A DNA stretch of 6,836 bases from Pseudomonadota bacterium (GTDB lineage: Bacteria > Pseudomonadota > Alphaproteobacteria > Rhizobiales > Xanthobacteraceae), in assembly GCA_023390955.1 (NCBI GenBank), contig JAEWBW010000678.1, forward strand, positions 1 through 6,836, written 5' to 3'. The notes under the pieces were generated by a model. That model saw only the letters and a program-made list of their open reading frames with translations. It was not told where the DNA came from and made no database searches. Position numbers and translations under genes: made by a program. Position 1 is the stretch's first letter. Each line of letters starts with the position of its first letter. Shown piece after piece: positions 1 through 5,113 of this stretch.

Positions 1-85
1 TCTTCGGGCTGTTGCCCCGGAACAAATTCACCTCGAGCTGCTCGATATCGAGGATGGCAATGAGGTCGATCAGGCTCTTGGACAT
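1..85 (-). CDS. tesB: Acyl-CoA thioesterase II, N-terminal fragment (runs off left edge)
   Basis: Reading the minus strand from the ATG at 85-83 gives 28 codons beginning MSKSLIDLIAILDIEQLEVN and continuing LFRGNSPK to the window edge. The pattern of a short amphipathic helix, then LE.(L/I)E..LFRG.S, is the start of TesB-type acyl-CoA thioesterase II; the E. coli protein opens with a similar helix followed by LEKIEEGLFRGQS. Family members hydrolyse a broad range of acyl-CoAs in the cytosol through a double hotdog fold. Only the start of the first hotdog domain is visible, so no catalytic residue can be checked. The gene is divergent from the hydroxylase gene at 281, with a palindromic element between them. 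A purine-rich GAGAG lies about 9 bases upstream of the ATG. The identification is from short sequence recognition only. Confidence 0.72.
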   Translation of the reverse strand, partial: MSKSLIDLIAILDIEQLEVNLFRGNSPK

Positions 86-101
86 AGGTCAGCTCTCGGT
101 T

Positions 102-191
102 GTCATTCCGGGGCGCGCGAAGCGCGAACCCGGAATCTCGCGCCTAATCCTCCGGATTCCGGGTTCGCGCTGGCGCGCGCCCCGGAATGAC
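102..191. repeat. Long imperfect palindromic intergenic element (hairpin)
   Basis: Two arms, 102-136 and 156-191, are inverted copies of each other. Both read GTCATTCCGGGGCGCGCG, then a one-base (A) or two-base (CC) difference, then AGCGCGAACCCGGAAT. They enclose a 19-base loop. The structure fills most of the spacer between the divergent tesB and hydroxylase genes and encodes no plausible protein. Sequences starting GTCATTCCGGGGCGCG recur between genes in Bradyrhizobium chromosomes, from memory, so this is probably a dispersed REP/BIME-like element rather than a gene-specific site. The near-perfect pairing in RNA could also block read-through from either side. Confidence 0.8.
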
Positions 192-195
192 GTAC

Positions 196-214
196 CAAGG
201 GCGTTCCGCCCTTG
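196..214. other. Short GC-rich stem-loop upstream of the hydroxylase gene
   Basis: CAAGGGCG (196-203), loop TTC, CGCCCTTG (207-214): a perfect 8-bp stem with a triloop, followed on the plus strand by TTT (215-217). It lies 5 bases beyond the larger palindromic element. It resembles a weak intrinsic terminator in the plus direction, but the T-run is short and no plus-strand gene precedes it in the window. It may be the tail of the repeat element or a leader structure of the hydroxylase mRNA. Confidence 0.4.
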
Positions 215-280
215 TTTCACCGCACTGTTTCGCCCAGCTCTCATCTGCTAGCAAGACCAAGAATTGACCGGGATTTTTGT

Positions 281-1501
281 ATGTCAGGACAGGGTAGTAT
301 CGTCATCGGCGGCGGCGCGTTTGCCGGCCTGGCGCTGGCCGTGGCGCTGCGCCAGGGGCTCGGGCCCGAAATCCCCGTGATCGTGGCGGATCCGGCGCTG
401 GCGATGCGGCCGAGCCGGGATCCTCGCGCCACCGCCATCGTGGCCGCCTGCCGCCGCCTGTTCGAGGCGATCGGCGCCTGGGACGAGGTGAAGGCCGGCG
501 CGCAGCCGATCCTCGACATGGTCGTCACCGATTCCAAGCTCGAGGACGCCACGCGCCCGACCTTCCTGACCTTCGCCGGCGAGGTCGAGCCCGGCGAGCC
601 CTTCGCGCATATGATCGAGAACCGCCAGCTGATCGACGTGCTGGTCGCGCGCGCCGAGGCTGCGGGCATCGATCTGCGCGCCACCGCAGTGACGTCGTAT
701 GATGCGCGGCCCGACGGCATCGACGTCACGCTCGGTGACGGCACCGTCGTAGCCGCAAGCCTGCTGGTCGCCGCTGATGGTGCGCGGTCAAAACTGCGCG
801 AGCGTGCCGGCATCGCGACCCATGGCTGGGAGTACGACCAGTCCGGCATCGTCGTCACCGTCGGCCATGAGCGTGATCACGAGGGCCGCGCCGAAGAGCA
901 TTTCCTGCCCGCCGGCCCGTTCGCGATCCTGCCGCTCACGGGCAAGCGCTCGTCGCTGGTGTGGACCGAGCGCCGCGCGGAAGCCGCGCGCATCACGGCG
1001 CTTAGCGACGAAGAGTTTCACAGCGCGCTCGAGCAGCGCTTCGGCCTGCATCTCGGTGAGATCAAGGCGCTCGACAAGCCGCGTGCGTTCCCGCTGTCCT
1101 ATTTCGTGGCGCGCTCCTTCATCGGCGATCGCCTGGCGCTGGTCGGCGATGCCGCCCACGTCATCCATCCGATCGCGGGACAAGGCCTCAACATGGGCCT
1201 GAAGGACGTCGCGGCGCTGGCCGAGGTCGTCGTCGATGCCGCGCGGCTCGGCATGGATATCGGCCAGGCCGACGTGCTCGAGCGCTATCAGCGCTGGCGG
1301 CGGTTCGACACCATGGCGATGGGCGTCGCCACCAACTCGCTGAACTTCCTGTTCTCCAACGAATCGACGCTGCTGCGCACGGTCCGCGACATCGGCCTCG
1401 GCATCGTCGACCGCACCCCGCCGCTGAAAAACCTCTTCATCCGTCAGGCCGCCGGCCTCACCGGCGAAGTGCCGCGGCTGCTGAAGGGTGAGGTGCTGTA
1501 G
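281..1501 (+). CDS. ubiH: UbiH/UbiF/COQ6-family FAD-dependent ubiquinone biosynthesis hydroxylase
   Basis: This 406-residue protein is a class A flavin monooxygenase of the UbiH/UbiF/VisC/COQ6 family, which hydroxylates the aromatic ring of ubiquinone precursors using FAD, NAD(P)H and O2 at the inner face of the membrane. Three diagnostic motifs are present in order: the N-terminal dinucleotide-binding GGGAFAG (residues 10-16), the DG motif VAADGARSKLR (D166-G167), and the second FAD-binding motif GDAAH..HPIAGQGLNMG (289-306), the last being the family signature. Length is normal (about 400). The ATG at 281 is chosen because the FAD motif then sits at the usual distance from the N terminus; the open frame extends upstream to a TTG at 212 but that adds 23 unlikely residues. 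The ribosome site is weak (CCGGGA, 7 bases upstream). Which ring position it modifies cannot be read from the sequence. Alphaproteobacteria often use the UbiL type, so the symbol is at family level. Confidence 0.9.
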   Translation: MSGQGSIVIGGGAFAGLALAVALRQGLGPEIPVIVADPALAMRPSRDPRATAIVAACRRLFEAIGAWDEVKAGAQPILDMVVTDSKLEDATRPTFLTFAGEVEPGEPFAHMIENRQLIDVLVARAEAAGIDLRATAVTSYDARPDGIDVTLGDGTVVAASLLVAADGARSKLRERAGIATHGWEYDQSGIVVTVGHERDHEGRAEEHFLPAGPFAILPLTGKRSSLVWTERRAEAARITALSDEEFHSALEQRFGLHLGEIKALDKPRAFPLSYFVARSFIGDRLALVGDAAHVIHPIAGQGLNMGLKDVAALAEVVVDAARLGMDIGQADVLERYQRWRRFDTMAMGVATNSLNFLFSNESTLLRTVRDIGLGIVDRTPPLKNLFIRQAAGLTGEVPRLLKGEVL

Positions 1502-1530
1502 GAGAAGGCTCGCGCCTCAAACTCCGCCGT

Positions 1531-1667
1531 CGTCCCGGCGAAAGCCGGGACCCATACACACAGGCCGATGTGGTTACGGGGATTCGGAGTGGGCACTTAG
1601 CAAACCAACTCTATTTCGGGAGTATGGGTCCCGGCCCCCGTGCGCAATTGCGCACTAGGCCGGGACG
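1531..1667. repeat. Two-part palindromic intergenic element between convergent genes
   Basis: The left part contains a perfect 8-bp stem, GTCCCGGC/GCCGGGAC (1532-1539 and 1544-1551), capped by a GAAA tetraloop, followed by CCATAC. The right part begins with GTATGGGTCCCGGC (1622-1635), inverted to the end of the left part. It forms its own stem, GTCCCGGCC/GGCCGGGAC (1628-1636 and 1658-1666), around a perfect 14-base palindrome TGCGCAATTGCGCA (1641-1654). The whole unit has outer inverted ends CGTCCCGG..CCGGGACG. This is typical of Bradyrhizobium dispersed intergenic repeats, from memory. It lies in the 194-bp spacer between the converging hydroxylase and Trm112-like genes and may double as a bidirectional terminator, though neither hairpin has a clear T-run. 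Confidence 0.75.
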
Positions 1668-1680
1668 CCACTGAATATGT

Positions 1681-1695
1681 GGGACTACAAGTCCC
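1681..1695 (-). terminator. Short hairpin directly after the Trm112-like stop codon
   Basis: GGGACT (1681-1686), loop ACA, AGTCCC (1690-1695) forms a perfect 6-bp stem that abuts the stop codon of the minus-strand Trm112-like gene at 1696-1698. The position suits an end-of-gene hairpin, but the minus-strand sequence after it (ACATATTCAG) has no real U-run, so a Rho-independent terminator is only a weak call. Confidence 0.25.
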
Positions 1696-1893
1696 TCAAT
1701 CGATCTTGCGCGCCTCGTCCGGCAGCATGATCGGGATGCCGTCGCGGATGGGATAAGCGAGCTTTGCCGAACGCGAGATCAATTCCTGCCTGGTGGAATC
1801 GAATTCCAGCGGCCCCTTGGTCAGCGGGCACACCAGAATCTCCAGCAGCTTGGGATCGACGGTGTTTTCGGGGCGTTCGGTGGGCGCAGTCAT
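1696..1893 (-). CDS. Trm112 family (YcaR/UPF0434-like) small protein
   Basis: This 65-residue protein matches the YcaR/Trm112-like family in its core: PKLLEILVCPL (residues 14-24), then QELISRSAKLAYPIRDGIPIML (36-57), close to the E. coli YcaR pattern LLEI..CP...L.Y....QELIC....AFPLRDGIPVLL. Eukaryotic Trm112 is a zinc-binding activator subunit of methyltransferases; the bacterial members have no firm role. The usual zinc cysteines are mostly gone: C22 remains, the second of the CPxC pair is T25, and the Cys after QELI is S40. The start is one of two adjacent ATGs. The downstream one (1893-1891) is chosen because GGAG then sits 6 bases upstream, against 3 for the ATG at 1896. It lies 58 bp downstream of the TetR gene on the same strand. 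Confidence 0.85.
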   Translation of the reverse strand: MTAPTERPENTVDPKLLEILVCPLTKGPLEFDSTRQELISRSAKLAYPIRDGIPIMLPDEARKID

Positions 1894-1932
1894 CATGGTC
1901 TCCGCTGATCGGCTGCCTGTAGCATAGAAAGC

Positions 1933-1951
1933 AGCACACGCCCACTGTGCT
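1933..1951 (-). terminator. Possible terminator hairpin after the TetR-family gene
   Basis: On the minus strand the TGA of the regulator gene (1954-1952) is followed at once by AGCACA, a 7-base loop and TGTGCT, a perfect 6-bp stem, then GCTTTCTAT. The stem is short and the T-rich stretch is interrupted, so partial termination before the Trm112-like gene is possible but not secure. Confidence 0.3.
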
Positions 1952-2482
1952 TCACGCCGCCACCATCTGCAGGATTTCGTCCAGCAGCGGCTGCAGCCGT
2001 GCCGCCGGCACCGGTGCGCCCGACAGGGCAAAGCCGAGAAACGTCCAATACAGGATCTGCGCACGGGCCGCGGCCACTCCCGGCGCAAGCCCGCGCTTGC
2101 CGAGCAGCGCCTCGATGTAGTCGAGCCGGCGGCGGTCGATCGCACGGACCGCATTTTGCGCGGCGGGATCGAACGCGGCCCAGTTGCGCACCGCGCGCTC
2201 CAGCTCGAGCTTTGCGCCAAACGTCCGGCGCAGCAGCGCCTTCAGCGGCTCGTCGCTGTCGGCTTCGACCGCTGCGATGATCTGTTCGGCCGCGATCTCG
2301 CGCCAGCGCTTCAGCACGGCGGCATGGAACGCACCGAGATCGGCGAAATGCCAATAGAAGCTGCCGCGCGAGACACCCATGGCCCTGGCCAGCGGATCGG
2401 CCTTCAGTGCGGTGAAGCCGCCCTTGGTGAGCGCCTTCAGTCCCTGGTTGATCCAGTCATCGGCGGAGAGTTGCTCGGTCAT
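1952..2482 (-). CDS. TetR/AcrR-family transcriptional regulator
   Basis: This 176-residue all-helical protein has the TetR N-terminal DNA-binding domain: helix 1 around residues 7-20, then the helix-turn-helix ADPLARAMGVSRGSFYWHFADLGAFHAAVLKRW (28-60), with the family hallmark G-V-S-x-G-S-F-Y-W-H-F. The rest is a ligand-binding and dimerisation domain that cannot be assigned to a ligand. The ATG at 2482 is preferred: it has AGGGA 9 bases upstream, while the ATG at 2506 lacks a ribosome site and lies inside a perfect palindrome that looks like an operator. The gene is divergent from the acyl-CoA operon at 2576. By the usual TetR arrangement it probably represses that operon and possibly itself. 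An acyl-CoA or related compound is a reasonable guess for the inducer, inferred only from the neighbouring genes. Confidence 0.9.
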   Translation of the reverse strand: MTEQLSADDWINQGLKALTKGGFTALKADPLARAMGVSRGSFYWHFADLGAFHAAVLKRWREIAAEQIIAAVEADSDEPLKALLRRTFGAKLELERAVRNWAAFDPAAQNAVRAIDRRRLDYIEALLGKRGLAPGVAAARAQILYWTFLGFALSGAPVPAARLQPLLDEILQMVAA

Positions 2483-2504
2483 CGATCGGGTTCCCTGTCG
2501 CGCC

Positions 2505-2518
2505 ATACACTAGTGTAT
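2505..2518. promoter_or_regulatory. Operator 1, perfect palindrome ATACA-CTAG-TGTAT
   Basis: ATACACTAGTGTAT is a perfect 14-base palindrome in the divergent region between the TetR gene and the operon. Its last base overlaps the first base of a consensus -35 hexamer (TTGACA, 2518-2523) reading toward the operon. It shares both half-sites with operator 2, whose start is 45 bp further on. It is a likely binding site for the adjacent TetR protein, by position and repetition. Confidence 0.65.
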
Positions 2519-2546
2519 TGACAGGCGCTGCGCCAGCTTCTATCTC
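2518..2546 (+). promoter_or_regulatory. Predicted promoter of the acyl-CoA operon
   Basis: A perfect -35 box TTGACA (2518-2523) is followed after 17 bases by TATCTC (2541-2546), which matches only the first three bases of the consensus -10. Transcription would start near 2553, inside operator 2, with the -35 touching operator 1. The good -35, correct spacing and flanking operators support a sigma-70-type promoter. The poor -10 keeps this moderate. No comparably good promoter was seen for the TetR gene on the other strand; TACACT (2517-2512) is a possible -10. Confidence 0.45.
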
Positions 2547-2549
2547 ACC

Positions 2550-2563
2550 ATACATAACTGTAT
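2550..2563. promoter_or_regulatory. Operator 2, ATACA-TAAC-TGTAT
   Basis: ATACATAACTGTAT repeats the ATACA-N4-TGTAT design of operator 1 with a different, non-palindromic centre, and is extended by one CC/GG pair on each side (2548-2565). It covers the expected transcription start and ends just before the GGAGG ribosome site (2564-2568, overlapping the extension) of the first operon gene. Binding here would block initiation. Confidence 0.62.
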
Positions 2564-2575
2564 GGAGGCATCGTC

Positions 2576-2926
2576 ATGCGCGATATTCTGTTGCAATGCG
2601 CCGGCCTGGTCACGATCGCCGTCGCCATCATTCATGGCGTGCTCGGCGAAACCAAAGTCTTTGCCCGCGCGCGCATCGAGCCCGAGCGGTTGCGCACCCT
2701 GATCCGCCTGGTCTGGCAGGCCTCGACGGTGGCGTGGATCGGCGGCGGCGTGCTGCTGATGGCGGCGCCCTCCATGGGTTCGGAGACGGCGCGTCACTGG
2801 ATCGTCGTCACGCTCGTCTGCGTGTTCGGCTTCTCGGCCCTCGCCAATGCGTGGGCCACGCGCGGCCGGCATTTTGGCTGGATGGCGCTCAGTGCTGTCG
2901 TGGTGATGGCTGCAGCCGGTTACTGA
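2576..2926 (+). CDS. Small four-helix integral membrane protein of unknown function
   Basis: A 116-residue hydrophobic protein with four likely membrane helices, near residues 5-24, 46-66, 74-94 and 99-115. The basic loop between helices 1 and 2 (KVFARARIEPERLR) suggests that side faces the cytosol. Helix 1 ends in AIIHGVLGETKVF; similar H(S/G)xLGE motifs occur, from memory, in other small uncharacterised proteobacterial membrane proteins, so H20, G24 and E25 may be conserved. I recognise no named function. The ATG at 2576 has GGAGG 7 bases upstream. It is the first gene of the operon: operator 2 lies immediately upstream, and the crotonase gene follows after 34 bp. It could be a transporter accessory or a regulator-linked membrane protein, but nothing here decides this. 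Confidence 0.82.
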   Translation: MRDILLQCAGLVTIAVAIIHGVLGETKVFARARIEPERLRTLIRLVWQASTVAWIGGGVLLMAAPSMGSETARHWIVVTLVCVFGFSALANAWATRGRHFGWMALSAVVVMAAAGY

Positions 2927-2960
2927 CAGCGGCCGATCGGCAATACCGAGGAGTGGCACG

Positions 2961-3764
2961 ATGGAAAAACGCGTTCGTCTGACGATCGAGGACGGGGTCG
3001 CTTGTGTTCGGCTCAATCGTCCGGACAAGCTCAATGCGCTCGATCCCGCGATGTTCGAGGCGCTCATCGAAACGGGCACCGGGCTGCACGACCGCAAGGA
3101 TATTCGTGCGGTCGTGCTGGCCGGTGAGGGCCGGGCCTTTTGCGCAGGCCTGGACATGGACCGGCTTCTCGCCGCCGCAGCGGGCGATCCGCTGCTGCCA
3201 TCTGTCGACCTGACGCGGCGGAGCCACGGAGTCGCCAACTATGCGCAGCATCTCGTCTGGCTCTGGCGCGAACTGCCGGTGCCGGTGATCGCCGCGGTTC
3301 ATGGCGTTGCGTTCGGCGGCGGCTTTCAGTTCGCACTTGGTGCCGACCTGCGTTATCTCGCGTCCGGCACCAGGCTCGGAGTCATCGAGGCCAAATGGGG
3401 ATTGGTGCCCGATATGGGCGGGACGCAATTGATGCGTCATCTTGCCCGCGAGGACGTCGTGCGCGAGCTGACCTACACCGGACGGGTGTTTTCGGCTGAG
3501 CAGGCGCTCGTCTATGGCTTCGCGACGGCGATTGTCGACGATCCGCTTGCGACCGCACTTTCAGTGGCGCGCGAAATTGCGACCCGCAGCCCGGATGCGG
3601 TGCGCGCCGCCAAGCGATTGCTCAATCTCGCAGTGGACCGCGACGTCGCAAGGGGGCTCGCCGCGGAAACCGCCGAGCAGGCCTCGCTGCTCGGAACGGC
3701 CAACCAGGTCGAAGCCGTAAAGAGCAGTCTCGAGAACCGGATGCCACGATGGAGTTTGGCATGA
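2961..3764 (+). CDS. Crotonase/enoyl-CoA hydratase-family protein
   Basis: This 267-residue protein has the complete crotonase fold: the first oxyanion-hole segment GRAFCAGLDM (57-66), the second HGVAFGGGFQFALGADLRY (114-132), and EAKWGLVPDMGGTQ (143-156). The superfamily acts on acyl-CoA thioesters as hydratases, isomerases, dehalogenases and others. Of the two hydratase glutamates, the second is kept (E143), but the first position, in GGGxE, is glutamine here (Q123). An aspartate is present at D151, where dienoyl-CoA isomerases also have one. The EAKWGLVPDMGG segment and the FSAEQAL region resemble a known bacterial subgroup usually labelled simply enoyl-CoA hydratase, so hydration should not be assumed. 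GAGGAG lies 7 bases before the ATG. The stop overlaps the next gene as ATGA. The likely role is in degrading or modifying an acyl-CoA. Confidence 0.92.
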   Translation: MEKRVRLTIEDGVACVRLNRPDKLNALDPAMFEALIETGTGLHDRKDIRAVVLAGEGRAFCAGLDMDRLLAAAAGDPLLPSVDLTRRSHGVANYAQHLVWLWRELPVPVIAAVHGVAFGGGFQFALGADLRYLASGTRLGVIEAKWGLVPDMGGTQLMRHLAREDVVRELTYTGRVFSAEQALVYGFATAIVDDPLATALSVAREIATRSPDAVRAAKRLLNLAVDRDVARGLAAETAEQASLLGTANQVEAVKSSLENRMPRWSLA

Positions 3765-4207
3765 GCATGATGGGCGGCTTCGATCTGCGGACGCTGAATG
3801 CCGTCAACGCATCGGCCGCATTCAACCGGCTGGCTGGATTCGACGTTGTTGAAGCCGGCCATGGTGAGGTGACGATCCGCATGACATGGCGCGATGATCT
3901 CACGCAATATTCGGGACATCTTCACGCCGGCCTGATCGCTGCGCTGCTCGATACCGCCTGCGGCTTCGCCGCCGCGACCGTGGTAGGCGCCGTCACCGCG
4001 TCACATTTTGCGATGAACTGCCTGAAGCCAGCCGTCGGTCATCACTTCATCGCTAAGGGAACGACGATCCGCGCCGGGCGTCGACAGGTGTTTGCCAGGG
4101 CTGAGTTGTTCGCCGGCGACGAACAAGGCGGGCTGTCGCTCGTCGCCACCGGCGAAACGGTGCTCGTTCCCACCGGCGATCCGCTGCGCAAAGTCGGTGG
4201 GAGCTGA
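3761..4207 (+). CDS. PaaI-family hotdog-fold thioesterase
   Basis: A 148-residue single hotdog-domain protein. The motif HLHAGLIAALLDTACGFAA (53-71) matches the PaaI/YbgC-type active-site helix, with H55, G57 and D64 in the same spacing as the H-G-G-x6-D of PaaI; D64 is the likely catalytic residue. The family hydrolyses acyl- or aryl-CoA thioesters in the cytosol, usually as tetramers. The ATG at 3761 is chosen: it overlaps the preceding stop as ATGA and has GGAG 6 bases upstream, whereas the in-frame ATG at 3749 would place that GGAG inside the gene. The overlap implies translational coupling to the crotonase gene, so the enzymes probably act on the same or successive CoA esters, for instance releasing an acid or clearing a dead-end thioester. 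The substrate is unknown. Confidence 0.88.
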   Translation: MSMMGGFDLRTLNAVNASAAFNRLAGFDVVEAGHGEVTIRMTWRDDLTQYSGHLHAGLIAALLDTACGFAAATVVGAVTASHFAMNCLKPAVGHHFIAKGTTIRAGRRQVFARAELFAGDEQGGLSLVATGETVLVPTGDPLRKVGGS

Positions 4208-4210
4208 AGC

Positions 4211-5020
4211 ATGGCATCGGTACTGGTAACCGGAGGTACGGGCCATCTCGGTCGGGATATTGTCGATCGTCTCGTTCGCGACGGCCATCGGGTGCGAGTC
4301 TTCGCGAGGTCGCCGCACGCGCGGTCCGATGTCGAATGGGCAACTGGCGATCTCGCAACGGGGGCCGGCTTACAGGATGCGCTGTGTGGCGTCGACACGG
4401 TCATCAATGCGGCAACCCTCTCACCGATCGCACGGCGCGGCGGTATTCGGCCTATCGACTTTTTCCGGTCTCCGTCCGCCGTCGATGTCGAGGGCACGGC
4501 GCGGCTGCTTTCCCTGTCGAGCAATGCATCAGTCCACCATTTCCTGCACGTCTCGATCGTCGGTCTCGACGAAGCGACGTTGCCTTACGCGCGGATCAAG
4601 CTTGCCGGGGAGAAGCTGGTGCAATCGTCCAGCCTGTCCTGGTCGGTCGTACGCGCGATGCCGTTCTACTATTTGCTCGACAAGCTGCTGTCCGGGCTTG
4701 CCTGGCTCCCGGTGTGGCCAATGCCACAGGTGCAGTTCAATCCGGTCGACACGTCCGACGTCGCCGACCATGTGGTCGCATGTGCCTTCGACGGGCTGCG
4801 CGGCGAGCGAGTGGAGATTGGTGGTCCCGAGGACCTCAGCCTTGTGGCGCTGGCCGCACAATACCAGGACGCCTGTGCCCTGCGGCGCAAGATACTGCCG
4901 ATGAAGCTCTCGCCTGCGCGGGCGCGAGGCATGGGTTTTGTCGTCAGTCACGGCGTGCGCGGACGGTTGACGTGGGCCGATTGGCTTGGGCGCGCGTCAT
5001 CGGCTCGCCGCTCGGCCTAG
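4211..5020 (+). CDS. Atypical SDR-family NAD(P)-binding protein (NmrA-like)
   Basis: A 269-residue Rossmann-fold protein. The N-terminal VLVTGGTGHLGRDIV (4-18) holds the TGxxGxxG nucleotide-binding signature typical of atypical/extended SDRs; an acidic residue in ATGDLATG (44-51) and VDTVINAA (61-68) follow as expected. A possible active-site set is visible: S115 in HVSIVG and the Y126-xxx-K130 pair in PYARIKLAGE. The segment LSWSVVRAMPFY (142-153) matches the xxxTIxRPxxF stretch of NmrA/NAD(P)H-binding proteins. Some relatives are reductases and others are sensors or assembly factors, so catalysis is not certain. The start ATG is 3 bp after the thioesterase stop, with GGGAG 7 bases upstream. 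It is the last gene of the operon; codon use matches its neighbours. A hydrophobic patch at 152-172 is probably a buried helix rather than a membrane anchor. Confidence 0.87.
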   Translation: MASVLVTGGTGHLGRDIVDRLVRDGHRVRVFARSPHARSDVEWATGDLATGAGLQDALCGVDTVINAATLSPIARRGGIRPIDFFRSPSAVDVEGTARLLSLSSNASVHHFLHVSIVGLDEATLPYARIKLAGEKLVQSSSLSWSVVRAMPFYYLLDKLLSGLAWLPVWPMPQVQFNPVDTSDVADHVVACAFDGLRGERVEIGGPEDLSLVALAAQYQDACALRRKILPMKLSPARARGMGFVVSHGVRGRLTWADWLGRASSARRSA

Positions 5021-5113
5021 AAATCCCATCCCCGTTGCTGCTCTCATGAGGCGTAAGGCCGCAGCGCGGCACCGACACCCTAACTGCGGAGACTCCTGAC
5101 GTTTTTGCAGTCG

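Noticed and set aside
12..251. 79-codon plus-strand frame across the left spacer
   Set aside because: It runs antisense through tesB and then through the palindromic element; the product is arginine-rich noise with no domain.
212..280. Upstream TTG start for the hydroxylase, adding 23 residues
   Set aside because: The added residues overlap a hairpin, look unlike the family N terminus, and would push the FAD-binding GGGAFAG motif too far from the start.
241..858. 205-codon minus-strand frame opposite the hydroxylase
   Set aside because: It is the antisense shadow of a well-supported gene in high-GC DNA, rich in Ser/Arg/Ala with no recognisable domain.
1894..1945. Cysteine-rich start MGVCCFLCYRQP in a minus-strand frame overlapping the Trm112-like gene
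   Set aside because: It is out of frame with the conserved Trm112-like sequence and turns into arginine-rich filler; no ribosome site.
2483..2506. ATG at 2506 as the TetR start (eight extra residues)
   Set aside because: It lies within the operator palindrome and lacks a ribosome site, while the ATG at 2482 has AGGGA 9 bases upstream.
2932..2941. GCCGATCGGC perfect palindrome between the membrane protein and crotonase genes
   Set aside because: Ten-base palindromes are expected by chance in this composition, it is not repeated, and no promoter is beside it.
2540..3440. Overlapping minus-strand frames of 232 and 183 codons opposite the membrane protein and crotonase genes
   Set aside because: Both are antisense to clearly coding genes with good ribosome sites and show no domain or plausible start.
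4336..5049. 237-codon plus-strand frame within the SDR gene
   Set aside because: Out-of-frame reading of the SDR gene; arginine/alanine-rich, while the SDR frame has a clear Rossmann motif and a ribosome site.
5058..5110. Possible terminator after the SDR gene (GCCGC-AGC-GCGGC, then GTTTTT further on)
   Set aside because: The stem is only 5 bp and the T-run at 5102-5106 is more than 30 bases away, so they do not form one intrinsic terminator.
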